A stretch of DNA of 33,731 bases from a bacterium (GCA_028727105.1 JAQYOU010000176.1:1-33731); one strand, 5' to 3'; positions 15,409-24,592 are shown, counted from the stretch's first letter. Numbers and translations: made by a program. The notes: generated from the sequence alone by a model not told the origin.

Positions 15409-16521
15409 CTAGTTCTTAGCCGCTGCATATTTTTTTACGATGTTCTCCATTGTCTGCCACTTATTTTCCATGTCTGAAACCAGCTTGAACTGTGTCCGTG
15501 CGCGATCCAGATTGTGCTCCGGTCTGTGAATCTTAAAATAAACATCTCCCTGCAGATAGTCCATTAAAAACCGCATGCCGCACTCATAGGTCATGAGCTT
15601 TGCTCCCATGGGAAGCAGCTCGATCTCTTTGGGTGTCAGCTTTCCTCCGCACCCCTCTATAAAGCCTTTGGTGTATTCCTCAAACAAATGCATATCACAC
15701 CACACCTTGTCCAGATCCTTTTCATCCTCTAAGGCAGTGCTGGCACCAAAACGGATCGAATCTCCAAAATCATGCATTGCAAGTCCCGGCATCACGGTAT
15801 CAAGATCGATCACGCAAAGACCTTTTCCGGTTTTCTTATCCATGAGAACATTGTTCAGCTTTGTGTCATTATGGGTGACCCGAAGACCGATCTCGCCTCT
15901 TTTTTGCAGATCCCCAAAATATCCGGAGAGTTCTTCCCTGTCTAAAACAAACCGGATCTCATCTCTGACCGAATCTGCTCTGTGGCAGACATCTTCTTCC
16001 ACCGCCTTTTGAAAGGCCTCGAATCTTGCACGGGTATCATGAAAACCCGGAATCGTCTCATGCAATGTTTCGGCCGGATAATCTGCCAGCAGTCTCTGAA
16101 ATCGTCCAAATGTCAACGCACTCTCATAAAAATCTTCCGGCCTCTCGACCAGATCATAGCTGACTGCATCTTCAATAAAATCGTATGCCCGCCAGTATTC
16201 TCCTTCCGCGTCCACATAGTAGGAGCCTCCATCTTTCGTGGGGATCACATGTAACGTCTCTCTGTCCGGATCTCCTCCGTTTTCCCGGATCCTTTCTCTT
16301 AGAAATCCGGTTACAGATGTGATATTTTCCATGAGCTGTTCCGGTTCTTTAAAAATACTCTTATTCATCCGCTGAAGAATATAGCGTTTTTGCTTTCCCC
16401 CATCCAGTTCAAAGGTCACAAGATAGGTATCATTGATGTGGCCACTCCCCCATGGCTTTTTTCCCTTATAGGTCCCCTGAAAACAAAAATGCTCTACCAC
16501 TTCCATGATCAATGCTTCCAT
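15409..16521 (-). CDS. nahK: N-acetylhexosamine 1-kinase
   Basis: 370 residues of the aminoglycoside-phosphotransferase-like kinase fold. The catalytic loop is THNDTKLNN (216-224, with N218 and D219) and the metal site is VIDLDTVMPG (D239, D241). Early residues GSGHINDTY (26-33) form the nucleotide loop, as in bifidobacterial NahK. It phosphorylates GlcNAc or GalNAc at C1 with ATP, taking the HexNAc released by the phosphorylase. The ATG at 16521 immediately follows the stop codon of the nucleotidyltransferase gene, so it is translated in tandem. It is the last gene of the GNB/LNB operon. No convincing terminator follows before nrdD, so some read-through is possible. Confidence 0.9.
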   Translation of the reverse strand: MEALIMEVVEHFCFQGTYKGKKPWGSGHINDTYLVTFELDGGKQKRYILQRMNKSIFKEPEQLMENITSVTGFLRERIRENGGDPDRETLHVIPTKDGGSYYVDAEGEYWRAYDFIEDAVSYDLVERPEDFYESALTFGRFQRLLADYPAETLHETIPGFHDTRARFEAFQKAVEEDVCHRADSVRDEIRFVLDREELSGYFGDLQKRGEIGLRVTHNDTKLNNVLMDKKTGKGLCVIDLDTVMPGLAMHDFGDSIRFGASTALEDEKDLDKVWCDMHLFEEYTKGFIEGCGGKLTPKEIELLPMGAKLMTYECGMRFLMDYLQGDVYFKIHRPEHNLDRARTQFKLVSDMENKWQTMENIVKKYAAAKN

Positions 16522-17451
16522 CTACTCTTTCCTCTCCCACAATTTTTTCGGATATTTGCCTGCAGACTTCATAGCTCTGATGGCAGCCTCCACCATGGGC
16601 TTGTCCTCCCGATAGGTGACACCATACCACGTTTCCGCTGTGGCCAGCACGGCTACCTCTGCTTTCTTTTCTTCCAAAAGTCTGCTTACAACCATCGGCA
16701 GATAATATTCACATTTCAAAGGATTGTTTTGAAGACCTTCCCTTAAGAAATTCCCAAAACCTTTTTCAATTTCTTCTAAAATGCCGCGGGTAAATCCCCA
16801 CATATTCATGGATACGATCGTTTTTCCGGACAATTCTGTCCATGTCGTACCGTTGTCTTCGGTAAACGCAGCATCCGCTCCTCTTTTCACGATCTGTGTA
16901 CGCTCCGTTACACGGATCAGCTTCCCGTCCTGATCAACCTCACAGACACCTCTTGCCACGCTTCCGTTTTCCGTCAATGTGTTTTTCAGCTGATAGCCAA
17001 CCATGGCATATTGATATTTTTCCTGATCCTCATGATGTACCAGATAATCGTAAATCTGCTGAAACGCATCTCTTCCATAATAATCATCCGCATTGATCAC
17101 CACAAAGGGGCCTTCGATCTGATCCTTACAGCAAAGAACCGCATGCGCGGTTCCCCACGGTTTGATCCGTTCCTTCGGAATTTCATATCCCTCCGGAATA
17201 TCATGGATATCCTGAAATACATAGCTTACGTTCATAGCTTTCTGCACACGCCTGCCAATGGTGTCATGAAAGTCTTTTTCATTCTCTTTTTTTATGATAA
17301 AAATAACTTCCTCAAATCCTGCCTGATGAGCATCATAGATAGAAAAATCAATGATCATGTGTCCCTCTTCATCCACCGGATCGATCTGCTTTAACCCTCC
17401 ATAGCGGCTTCCCATCCCGGCTGCCATGATCACAAGTACCGGTTTTTTCAT
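16522..17451 (-). CDS. GalU-like sugar-1-phosphate nucleotidyltransferase of the GNB/LNB operon
   Basis: 309 residues. The N-terminus has the signature AAGMGSRYGGLKQ (10-22) and a metal site NADDYYG (120-126) of the NTP-transferase (GT-A-like) family. It has the size of UTP-glucose-1-phosphate uridylyltransferases but sequence features of its own (PWGTAHAVLC at 98-107). Lying between the phosphorylase and the kinase, it most likely makes a UDP-sugar from UTP and HexNAc-1-P or Gal-1-P, which GalE then epimerises. In Bifidobacterium the corresponding step is done by LnpC, a uridylyltransferase of another kind. Substrate and nucleotide are inferred from context only. Confidence 0.82.
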   Translation of the reverse strand: MKKPVLVIMAAGMGSRYGGLKQIDPVDEEGHMIIDFSIYDAHQAGFEEVIFIIKKENEKDFHDTIGRRVQKAMNVSYVFQDIHDIPEGYEIPKERIKPWGTAHAVLCCKDQIEGPFVVINADDYYGRDAFQQIYDYLVHHEDQEKYQYAMVGYQLKNTLTENGSVARGVCEVDQDGKLIRVTERTQIVKRGADAAFTEDNGTTWTELSGKTIVSMNMWGFTRGILEEIEKGFGNFLREGLQNNPLKCEYYLPMVVSRLLEEKKAEVAVLATAETWYGVTYREDKPMVEAAIRAMKSAGKYPKKLWERKE

Positions 17452-17469
17452 TGCAACATTCCCCCTCTC

Positions 17470-19647
17470 TTAAATCTCATACCATTTGATCTCATTGGCT
17501 TCCATATCAATGGAAAACCTGCTTCCATCACCCCGGTAAACCTCTGTCCGCTGCGGCTCATAGGTATTATTTACGACACAAAATTTTCCATTCTGTACAT
17601 ATGCATGTACTTCCACATGATAATTCGTACTGAACCACTGATGTAACAGATCTTCTCCGTGTGTGCTCCACAAAACACTCCGGTACAGAATTCTGCTGTT
17701 TTCAAAGCTGTACGGCAGTCCGCTGATATAAACCGAACGCCCCTTTCCAAACTCATTGACAGCCATCTGTACTTCCTTTTCGCGCTGCACAAGGATCTCT
17801 GTCCCTTCATATGCAAAAATACTCTTTTTCCCTTCACCGAAATCTACCGGTTTTGTGGTATCCGCCAGAATAAAGTGCTTCGGATGCTCCTCCCAGTTAT
17901 ACTTATCGTAATTTAAGGTAAAACCTGTCTCTTTCTCCACGCCCAGCAGATCTGCCAGCTGCAGGTAATGTCCCTGATACTGATGTCCTGATGGCTCTCC
18001 CACACCGATGAAGCCGCCTCCCTCATACACAAATTTCCGGATCGTAGAAGATATGACCGGATTTTCCCAAATAGCTCCACCCGTATGTGCAGTATCTCCG
18101 TCTCCTACGTTGATGATCACATCGATTCCCTTTAACAGATCAGGATCTGCAAGAATATCATCAAAGGAAAGAAACTTCACATCAAAAGGTGCTCCGCTTA
18201 ACGCTTCAATAATTCCGGCGTAGCTGTAATTCTGTTTCTGATACAGGGCATGGTGTACCATATGGCAGCCCCAGCTTCTGATCCTTCCCCAGCTGTTTAA
18301 AACAGCCACCGTCTTGACACAGTACGGAGTGGTTCCCTTCGCGTTTTCATACAGTTCTCTGAATTCGCTGCATACGCTCTCCACGTAATCCAGAAATTCC
18401 GGAAAATCCAGTGCCAGCTTTAAGTATCCGCCATAACCGATACGATCGATGGGTTTTCTTAAGATCGCACGTCTTGCTGTCACCCAGTTTTCCTTTGCCT
18501 CTTTGACCGGATCGCCACCTTCATGAAACGTATCCGGGAAAAAGTACGGCAAAAATCTTCCCTCGGTATATTTAACACCTTCGATATCCGAAATCAATCG
18601 TAACGTGCTTCCATTTCCCACGCTTCCAACTACTGCATCCAGTCCGATCTCTGCAAATTCCTTCATAAAAGGCTCTGTGCCGATCCAGTGATCCCCCAGA
18701 AACATCATGGCTTCTTTTCCACATTCGTGTGTGATATCAACCATCTCTTTTGCAAGCTTTGCAACCTCTCTCCGCTGAAATGCCTGGAAATCTTTAAACT
18801 CTTTGCTAGGAACACGATACTGATTATTGTAATATCCCTGATCGATAATATACTCCGGTCGGAATTGATATCCGACTTCTTTTTCAAACTGCTCTAAAAT
18901 ATAAGGACTGACAGATGCAGAATAGCCATACCAATCCACATATTTTTCGCGTTTTAATTCATCGAACATCAAGGTGAACTGATGGAAAAATGTCGTGTAA
19001 CGGATCACATTCACATAGGGATGCTCCACGCAGAATCTGCGCAGACGTTCCATGGAATACTTGTGTGTTTTCGGCTGTCTCACATCAAAGGTGATCTGAT
19101 GTTCAAAATCCTTCCAGTCATTGGTCACCGCATTATACATGTGTACCGGATCCCAGATCAAATATGCCAGAAAACTGACTGTATACTCATGAAACGGTTC
19201 CGTATCATGGATCAAAACACTTCCGTTTTCTTCGGTATACTCCCAGTGATCTACCGGAACAATCTGTCCCGCAGAGCGGTCAATGACCTCCCACCATCTT
19301 TTGATATCATCTCTGGTATTCACTTTCATTAATTCATCTGAAATTCCCTTCATCAAAGGAATCGCCAGTTCCGACGCTGTTGCAGTGTGAAATCCGGTCA
19401 TGATATAACACTGCTGTACCTCATCCGGGTTCGCCTTCGCCCACTCGTTATCTTTTCGCGTAGTGTAATAAGTAGAATATATTTTTGCTCCGGTCTTTGT
19501 CAGTTCCTCCGGGAACTCTGTTCCATCACAGTCGCGGATTGCGTCTGCTCCCCAGCGTTTCAAGAGATCGATTGTTTCCGGAACCACATCTAAATTGGTC
19601 GGAATTGTAACACGTCCTGTTTTTTTCTCAATTTTCTGTTCGCTCAT
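17470..19647 (-). CDS. gnpA: 1,3-beta-galactosyl-N-acetylhexosamine phosphorylase (GH112)
   Basis: 725 residues, the usual length. GH112 signatures run through it: YIMTGFHTATASELAIPLMKG (81-101), FHQFTLMFDE (221-230), DQGYYNNQYRVPS (269-281), and FLGDHWIGTEP (316-326). D319 in the last corresponds to the general acid of the bifidobacterial enzyme. A glutamine-amidotransferase-like trimerisation domain (GVGEPSGHQYQG) and a C-terminal beta domain follow. It splits Gal-beta-1,3-GalNAc or Gal-beta-1,3-GlcNAc with phosphate into Gal-1-P and the HexNAc, in the cytoplasm. Preference between GNB and LNB cannot be read from the sequence. It is 18 bases from each neighbour, inside the operon with its transporter and kinase. 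Confidence 0.96.
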   Translation of the reverse strand: MSEQKIEKKTGRVTIPTNLDVVPETIDLLKRWGADAIRDCDGTEFPEELTKTGAKIYSTYYTTRKDNEWAKANPDEVQQCYIMTGFHTATASELAIPLMKGISDELMKVNTRDDIKRWWEVIDRSAGQIVPVDHWEYTEENGSVLIHDTEPFHEYTVSFLAYLIWDPVHMYNAVTNDWKDFEHQITFDVRQPKTHKYSMERLRRFCVEHPYVNVIRYTTFFHQFTLMFDELKREKYVDWYGYSASVSPYILEQFEKEVGYQFRPEYIIDQGYYNNQYRVPSKEFKDFQAFQRREVAKLAKEMVDITHECGKEAMMFLGDHWIGTEPFMKEFAEIGLDAVVGSVGNGSTLRLISDIEGVKYTEGRFLPYFFPDTFHEGGDPVKEAKENWVTARRAILRKPIDRIGYGGYLKLALDFPEFLDYVESVCSEFRELYENAKGTTPYCVKTVAVLNSWGRIRSWGCHMVHHALYQKQNYSYAGIIEALSGAPFDVKFLSFDDILADPDLLKGIDVIINVGDGDTAHTGGAIWENPVISSTIRKFVYEGGGFIGVGEPSGHQYQGHYLQLADLLGVEKETGFTLNYDKYNWEEHPKHFILADTTKPVDFGEGKKSIFAYEGTEILVQREKEVQMAVNEFGKGRSVYISGLPYSFENSRILYRSVLWSTHGEDLLHQWFSTNYHVEVHAYVQNGKFCVVNNTYEPQRTEVYRGDGSRFSIDMEANEIKWYEI

Positions 19648-19665
19648 TTTTCAGTACCCCTAAAT

Positions 19666-19869
19666 TTATTTCTTGCCTGCCATTCTTCCAAACGGTTTGT
19701 TATATATCCACAGTGCGACAAGTAAACAAAGGACTCCGATACACATCAAGCCGAGTCCGGCAAGCTTTCCTGTCAGACGCCATCCCGTAATTGTCGTGAA
19801 TATACCCGCCAAAAAAAGAATCGCTATCATTACTACTCGTAATTTTACATGCGTTTTCCAAAATTCCAT
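19666..19869 (-). CDS. Small two-helix membrane protein of the GNB/LNB operon
   Basis: 67 residues: two hydrophobic helices at about 10-30 and 35-56, a short loop with GWRLTGKL between, and basic ends (IYNKPFGRMAGKK). GGAAGG is ten bases before the ATG at 19869. It sits 29 bases after the MalG-type permease and 18 before the phosphorylase in the same direction, with clear codon structure, so it is accepted as a gene. I do not recognise the family. It might be a transporter accessory or stabilising subunit. Confidence 0.75.
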   Translation of the reverse strand: MEFWKTHVKLRVVMIAILFLAGIFTTITGWRLTGKLAGLGLMCIGVLCLLVALWIYNKPFGRMAGKK

Positions 19870-19898
19870 TCTCTATGCACCTTCCTTTCTCTGTACCT

Positions 19899-20789
19899 TT
19901 AACCCTTCAGACCACCAACTGTCATACCCTGTGTCAGCTTGTTCTGCACACAGATATACAGAATTAAAGTCGGAAGCATAACAATCACAAGACCTGCATA
20001 CATGATGCCATACTGTGCTGCAGACTGCTGTGCCTGCATCAGGTTTAAAAGTCCAACCGGCAGTGTCTTCGGTCCTTTTGCTGAACTCATCAACGTCATA
20101 GAAATAATGTACTCATTCCAGAAAGACAGGAAGTTAAACAAAATGACCGTAATAATGGACGGTTTTGCCATTGGGAAAATAATTTTCCACATGGTTGTGC
20201 TGTAACTGGCTCCATCAATGTACGCTGCCTCCTCATAATCATGCGCCAGAGTTGCAAAATATCCGGACAGCAGATAAATCGTAAACGGAAGTGCTGTAGC
20301 AGCATATACAATCGCAAGTACGACCAAATTGTTTAAAAGAAAACTTTTTCCAATCACATTTTTTAACCACACGTCGCCGTCTCTTAACATCAAGAAAATC
20401 GGTACAACAATATAGTTTACGTTGATAAACAAACCACCCATAAACGCAGTATTCAAAAACTTGTTGCCACGGAACTTAAATCTCGACAGACCATATGCCG
20501 CAGGTAACGCAACCAGCAACAGAATAATCAATGCCAATGCCGTGACAATCACAGAATTCAGCATATACTCGCCCATCTTTGCAGTATTCCATGCGTCTAC
20601 AAAGTTCTGCCAATAAAAGCTCTCCGGCAGCGTCCAGGGATTTCCATAAAATTCTTTGTTCTGCTTTACAGAGGCCATAAACACCCAGCCTACCGGAACG
20701 ATAATGCTGACGGCCAACAAAATCAGAACCACATATATAAAAAATTTATACAAACGTTCGGTAGAATTTGTATTCTTTTTTTCTTTCAT
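19899..20789 (-). CDS. Sugar ABC transporter permease, MalG type
   Basis: 296 residues with six membrane segments. The EAA coupling loop is EEAAYIDGASYSTTMWKI, with the IIFPMAKPS continuation, as in CUT1-family MalG/GanQ-like permeases. AAGGAG is seven bases before the ATG at 20789, and the preceding permease ends 11 bases upstream. With its partner and the lipoprotein it should import the Gal-HexNAc disaccharide. No ATPase is coded in the operon; a shared MsmK-like ATPase elsewhere is presumed, as is common for CUT1 systems in Firmicutes. Confidence 0.93.
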   Translation of the reverse strand: MKEKKNTNSTERLYKFFIYVVLILLAVSIIVPVGWVFMASVKQNKEFYGNPWTLPESFYWQNFVDAWNTAKMGEYMLNSVIVTALALIILLLVALPAAYGLSRFKFRGNKFLNTAFMGGLFINVNYIVVPIFLMLRDGDVWLKNVIGKSFLLNNLVVLAIVYAATALPFTIYLLSGYFATLAHDYEEAAYIDGASYSTTMWKIIFPMAKPSIITVILFNFLSFWNEYIISMTLMSSAKGPKTLPVGLLNLMQAQQSAAQYGIMYAGLVIVMLPTLILYICVQNKLTQGMTVGGLKG

Positions 20790-20800
20790 AGCGCTTCTCC

Positions 20801-21685
20801 TTAAAATTCCAATGGTTCACGGTCAGTAACTTTATTTACGAGTGCAGAAAGTACAAACGAAAACAGGAAAATTACAACTCCGATTGCCATACTATAACCA
20901 TATAAACCTGCGTCCTTCTGGCCGTACATGTAGCTCAATGCCACTTCAGATGCTCCGTTTGGTCCACCGGAAGTCATCGCCTTTACAAAAAGAAACGCCA
21001 TGTTGATTGTCGATATAATGAAAAATGTTAAGGTTGTGCGGATATTCGTCCAGATAAGCGGAATTGTAATCTGGAAAAACTGTGTTAATCTGCCCGCACC
21101 ATCAAGTCCGGCACTTTCATATAAGCTCTCCGGAACACTTGACATAGATGCCATATACATAACCATATAGTAGCCGATTGCCTGCCATACCATCGCAATA
21201 ATCAGGCTGACCATAACAAGGGATTCCCCTTTCCACAAAATTGGTTCCTTCAACTTACAGAACAAACCAATAATACTGTTTAACATACCATTTTCCGGTT
21301 TATAAATTGCAGAAAAAATACCTGAAATAACAACAATAGATAAAATATTAGGAATGTAAAAAATAATTCGGAAGAAATTCTGCCCTTTGATTTTCTCTCT
21401 TGTCAAAATGCCAGCAAATGTCAATGCGAATGCAAATGTAATAATCGTAACTACTACAATCAGCAAAATCATATTCTGCATGGAGCGAATAAAACTGCTA
21501 TCCATCATCAGCATTTTAAAATTTTTTAATCCTACAAAGGTTTCAGCCGGCGAGTATGCGCCCTTCTCAAACAGAGACATCCGAAACACATTAAGTGTTG
21601 GCAGTATCATAAAAACAAAAAAGAGAATCCCTGCCGGCGCTATGCATGCAACCAAAAATCGATTACGTCCCTTGGCACTTTTCAT
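20801..21685 (-). CDS. Sugar ABC transporter permease, MalF type
   Basis: 294 residues, six membrane segments. The N-terminus APAGILFFVFMILPTLNVFRMSLF and coupling loop YESAGLDGAGRLTQFFQITIPL are typical of CUT1 MalF-like permeases. AGGAGG stands 11 bases before the ATG at 21685, a rather long gap. It follows the binding-protein gene after a 99-base space holding a hairpin that may trim the amount of permease mRNA. It forms the membrane channel with the MalG-type subunit. Confidence 0.93.
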   Translation of the reverse strand: MKSAKGRNRFLVACIAPAGILFFVFMILPTLNVFRMSLFEKGAYSPAETFVGLKNFKMLMMDSSFIRSMQNMILLIVVVTIITFAFALTFAGILTREKIKGQNFFRIIFYIPNILSIVVISGIFSAIYKPENGMLNSIIGLFCKLKEPILWKGESLVMVSLIIAMVWQAIGYYMVMYMASMSSVPESLYESAGLDGAGRLTQFFQITIPLIWTNIRTTLTFFIISTINMAFLFVKAMTSGGPNGASEVALSYMYGQKDAGLYGYSMAIGVVIFLFSFVLSALVNKVTDREPLEF

Positions 21686-21721
21686 AATTTGTAATTCCTC
21701 CTAAAACAACTCCGATAAAAT

Positions 21722-21747
21722 ACGGCGGACAGAGTACTGCCCGCCGT
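21722..21747 (-). terminator. Intercistronic hairpin (partial terminator or mRNA stabiliser)
   Basis: Arms ACGGCGG (21722-21728) and CCGCCGT (21741-21747) with a 12-base loop. On the minus strand the hairpin is followed by ATTTTAT, a short U tract. Hairpins between a binding-protein gene and its permeases commonly lower downstream expression, giving excess binding protein. Full termination is unlikely, since the permeases have no evident promoter of their own. Confidence 0.6.
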
Positions 21748-21784
21748 CCGTTTTGCTGCAATAACAGCTTTCACAATAGATAGC

Positions 21785-23164
21785 TTACTTCAAATTTGCA
21801 CGCATCTGGTCGCTTGCTGAAATAATTCCATCAATCCACTCATCTTCTGTCATATCACCAGATACTAAAGAGTTTACCGGATCAAAGAATACGGTACGCA
21901 CCTCAACTCCAGGAATTGCCTCAAATGCTGCGAAGTTACCCATAGCAGCCTTTGCGCCGTTATCGTAAATAGAGTAGAACATTACGTTATCGCCCTCAAG
22001 TTTGTCAGCAATACCAAGAACCGGCTGAATCGCTCCTGCCTTGGCAAAAATCTCACAAGCCTTGTCGCTGTATAAGAATGCTATGAACTGTTTTGCTGCA
22101 TCCTGATGTTCTGCACCTGACGGAATCCATGCCTGCTCAAACCATGTATAGCTGTATCCGTCACCACCTGCTTCTACTGCCGGAAGTGCTGTCATGCCCC
22201 ATTTGAAACCGTCTGCACGAGGAGCCTCTGCCATCTCGCCTACAATCCATGTTCCGTTTGGCATAAAGATTGCCTGATTATCAAGAACTAACTGCTGATT
22301 CTGTGTGAAGTCCTGATCATTCGCCTGTGCCGGTGTAATCGGATTCGTGTAAGTTGCTAATTTTGCAACGATATCAAAACAGGTTTTTGCTTCCGGTGTC
22401 TCCCAGATTCCCTCTTCATAATTTGTTGCCTTGTTGAAAAATTCCGGTCCACCTACGGAATACATCAAGGCGTAGAAGAATGCGTCAAAATATCCTGTGG
22501 TCGGATAAGTAAAGAGATAAATTCCCTCTGCTTTTGCCTTGTCGCCTAACTCCCACATCTCGTCCCATGTGGTAGGAACTTCCCAGCCTTTTTCCTCTAA
22601 CAATCCTTCGTTATAGAATAATCCACAAGGAGAATAGAACATTGGTGCCAGATATGTCTTTCCATCTCCATAGGGATTGGTCAAAGATGTCTCTGTAAAG
22701 CCACCTGCAAGTTTGTCAGAAACAGTTACTTCTTCCCCCGGTACTTTCATAGACAATACATCTGTGATATCCGCAATCATATTACCCTTAATGAACTGCT
22801 CTGTCAAAGCTGCATCACGTCCTGTTGCAAGGTGGATAACATCCGGATACTCGCCACCCTGCATGGATGGTCCGATAACATCCTCAAGTTTCTTGTCTGT
22901 CGTAAGTTCAACCTTAATCCCTGTCTCCTCGGTAAATGCTGCTGCCACTTCCTGCCACATTTCTGAGCCATATGCAGTCTCAATTGCAGCGACGCTGATG
23001 GTAGTTGTCTCTGCATCACCTGCGTCTGCATCTGCCTTTGAACTTTCTGTGCCTACCGCATTCTCATTACCAGCATCAGCAGTTGTGTTATCAGAACCGC
23101 ATCCCGCAAGTAGAGATGCTGCCATAGTAACACTTAAAATTACACCCAATAGTCTTCTTTTCAT
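21785..23164 (-). CDS. Extracellular sugar-binding lipoprotein (CUT1) of the GNB/LNB transporter
   Basis: 459 residues. The lipoprotein leader ends LLAGC (Cys22), followed by an Asp/Glu/Ala-rich tether. The mature part has family-1 solute-binding features: AFTEETGIKVELT, YPDVIHLATG, WDEMWELGDKAKAEGIYLF, PNGTWIVGEM, and FIAFLYSDKACEIFAKAGAIQPV. GGAGGG is six bases before the ATG at 23164. It leads the transporter-phosphorylase transcript, with its own TATAAT promoter and shared regulatory element upstream. Specificity for GNB/LNB is inferred from the operon; tryptophans around WFEQAWIP and the GTW loop could stack against sugar rings. Confidence 0.92.
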   Translation of the reverse strand: MKRRLLGVILSVTMAASLLAGCGSDNTTADAGNENAVGTESSKADADAGDAETTTISVAAIETAYGSEMWQEVAAAFTEETGIKVELTTDKKLEDVIGPSMQGGEYPDVIHLATGRDAALTEQFIKGNMIADITDVLSMKVPGEEVTVSDKLAGGFTETSLTNPYGDGKTYLAPMFYSPCGLFYNEGLLEEKGWEVPTTWDEMWELGDKAKAEGIYLFTYPTTGYFDAFFYALMYSVGGPEFFNKATNYEEGIWETPEAKTCFDIVAKLATYTNPITPAQANDQDFTQNQQLVLDNQAIFMPNGTWIVGEMAEAPRADGFKWGMTALPAVEAGGDGYSYTWFEQAWIPSGAEHQDAAKQFIAFLYSDKACEIFAKAGAIQPVLGIADKLEGDNVMFYSIYDNGAKAAMGNFAAFEAIPGVEVRTVFFDPVNSLVSGDMTEDEWIDGIISASDQMRANLK

Positions 23165-23231
23165 TTTTTACCCTCCAATTCTTTTTGTGATTTTGACTAT
23201 AAATTCATAAATCACTTTCTTTACATTGGTT

Positions 23232-23292
23232 ATTATAGCTTTCTTTTCTTTTGATTTTTACTCATATCTTGCTCTCTATTTTAGAAATTTTG
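23232..23292 (-). promoter_or_regulatory. Promoter and activator site of the transporter-phosphorylase operon
   Basis: A perfect minus-strand TATAAT lies at 23232-23237, with no recognisable -35 hexamer 17 bases upstream. Directly upstream is a 38-base element (23255-23292) that recurs before galE (24538-24575) with 32 of 38 bases the same, including TTTTTACTCA and TTAGAA. A promoter with good -10, no -35 and a conserved block covering about -35 to -73 is what an AraC-type activator needs. Confidence 0.72.
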
Positions 23293-23364
23293 TTTTCTTT
23301 TGTATGTTTGCACGAATTATTTTCTCTTTGCAGTAATTAACTGTGCAATTCAACTAAGCATTTC

Positions 23365-23415
23365 AAAAAGGAGCTATTGCACAGATGATTCCTTGGATTT
23401 GTGCAATAACTCCTT
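23365..23415 (-). terminator. Terminator of galE
   Basis: GGAG-C-TATTGCACA pairs with TGTGCAATA-A-CTCC (13 pairs and one mismatch) across a 16-base loop, with TTTTTG following on the minus strand. It starts about 22 bases after the galE stop, so galE is a separate transcript from the transporter operon. Confidence 0.88.
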
Positions 23416-23437
23416 CTCTCCCAATTTGCTTATTTAC

Positions 23438-24454
23438 TTATTTTTCATATCCGTTTGGATTATTCTTCTGCCATCGCCATGCATCCTCACACATTTCACG
23501 GATACCGAACTGTGCCTTCCATCCAATCTCGCGCTCTGCCTTTGACGGGTCACAATAACAGGTTGCGATATCACCCGGTCTTCTATCCTTAATCACATAA
23601 GGAATCTTCACACCATTTGCTTCCTCAAAGTTCTTTACGATATCGAGTACGCTATAGCCGTGTCCTGTTCCAAGATTGTAGATACAGAGACCTGCATTCT
23701 CCTCAATCTTCTTAAGTGCTTTTACATGTCCAAGTGCAAGGTCCACTACATGGATATAATCTCTCACACCGGTTCCGTCCGGAGTATCATAATCATTTCC
23801 AAATACGCCAAGTTCTTTAAGCTTGCCGACTGCAACCTGTGTCACATACGGCATCAGATTATTGGGAATTCCATTCGGATTTTCTCCCATTGTACCGCTT
23901 TTATGTGCACCGATTGGATTGAAATAGCGCAGTAAAATCACATTCCATTCCGGGTCCGCCTTCTGAATATCCATAAGCACCTGCTCAAGCATAGACTTTG
24001 TCCAGCCATACGGATTCGTACACTGTCCCTTCGGGCACTCTTCCGTTATCGGAATCTGCGCCGGGTCACCATATATTGTCGCAGAAGAGGAAAAGATAAT
24101 ATTCTTGCAGTTGTACTGACGCATCACATCCACGAGCACCAACGTTCCTGCTATGTTATTATTGTAATATTCCCATGGTTTTGCAACTGATTCACCAACT
24201 GCCTTAAGACCTGCAAAATGGATACAACTGTCAATCTTCTCTTCCGTAAAAATCTTATTCAGGATATCTCTGTCTAAAATATCTCCCTTGTAAAATTTTA
24301 CTTCCTTTCCGGTGATTGCTTTCACCCGCTCTAAGGACTCCTCGGAAGAATTGCTCAAATTGTCAAGTACTATCACCTCATATCCTGCATTCTGCAGTTC
24401 TACACATGTATGACTGCCGATATAGCCGGCGCCTCCTGTTACTAAAATTGCCAT
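23438..24454 (-). CDS. galE: UDP-glucose/UDP-N-acetylglucosamine 4-epimerase
   Basis: 338 residues from the ATG at 24454; the frame runs nine codons further but GGTGG is six bases before this ATG. The Rossmann start is [10 protein letters not shown] (6-15). The catalytic set is S123-S124 with Y149 and K153 (YGWTK). It interconverts UDP-Glc/UDP-Gal and possibly UDP-GlcNAc/UDP-GalNAc using tightly bound NAD. It has its own promoter carrying the same element as the transporter operon and is divergent from the AraC regulator. This ties it to GNB/LNB use as the LnpD-equivalent step. Confidence 0.96.
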   Translation of the reverse strand: MAILVTGGAGYIGSHTCVELQNAGYEVIVLDNLSNSSEESLERVKAITGKEVKFYKGDILDRDILNKIFTEEKIDSCIHFAGLKAVGESVAKPWEYYNNNIAGTLVLVDVMRQYNCKNIIFSSSATIYGDPAQIPITEECPKGQCTNPYGWTKSMLEQVLMDIQKADPEWNVILLRYFNPIGAHKSGTMGENPNGIPNNLMPYVTQVAVGKLKELGVFGNDYDTPDGTGVRDYIHVVDLALGHVKALKKIEENAGLCIYNLGTGHGYSVLDIVKNFEEANGVKIPYVIKDRRPGDIATCYCDPSKAEREIGWKAQFGIREMCEDAWRWQKNNPNGYEK

Positions 24455-24514
24455 AACCTTCCACCTTTCTTTCCGTATCATGCAGCTATTTTCTGCCCTT
24501 ATCGTATATTCATC

Positions 24515-24575
24515 ATTATACCTTGTTGTCAGTCTGCTTTTTACTCACATATTGCTTTCTATCTTAGAATTCTTG
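24515..24575 (-). promoter_or_regulatory. Promoter and activator site of galE
   Basis: Minus-strand TATAAT at 24515-24520, then 17 bases, then the 38-base element at 24538-24575. The distance between element and -10 is the same as at 23232-23292, so a common protein contacts both promoters in the same geometry. Confidence 0.72.
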
Positions 24576-24592
24576 CTTCCTATTATAAATTC

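Noticed and set aside
21722-21747. Full terminator splitting the transporter operon
   Set aside because: Stem of only seven pairs with a weak U tract, and the next gene lacks its own promoter; a partial attenuator is more likely.
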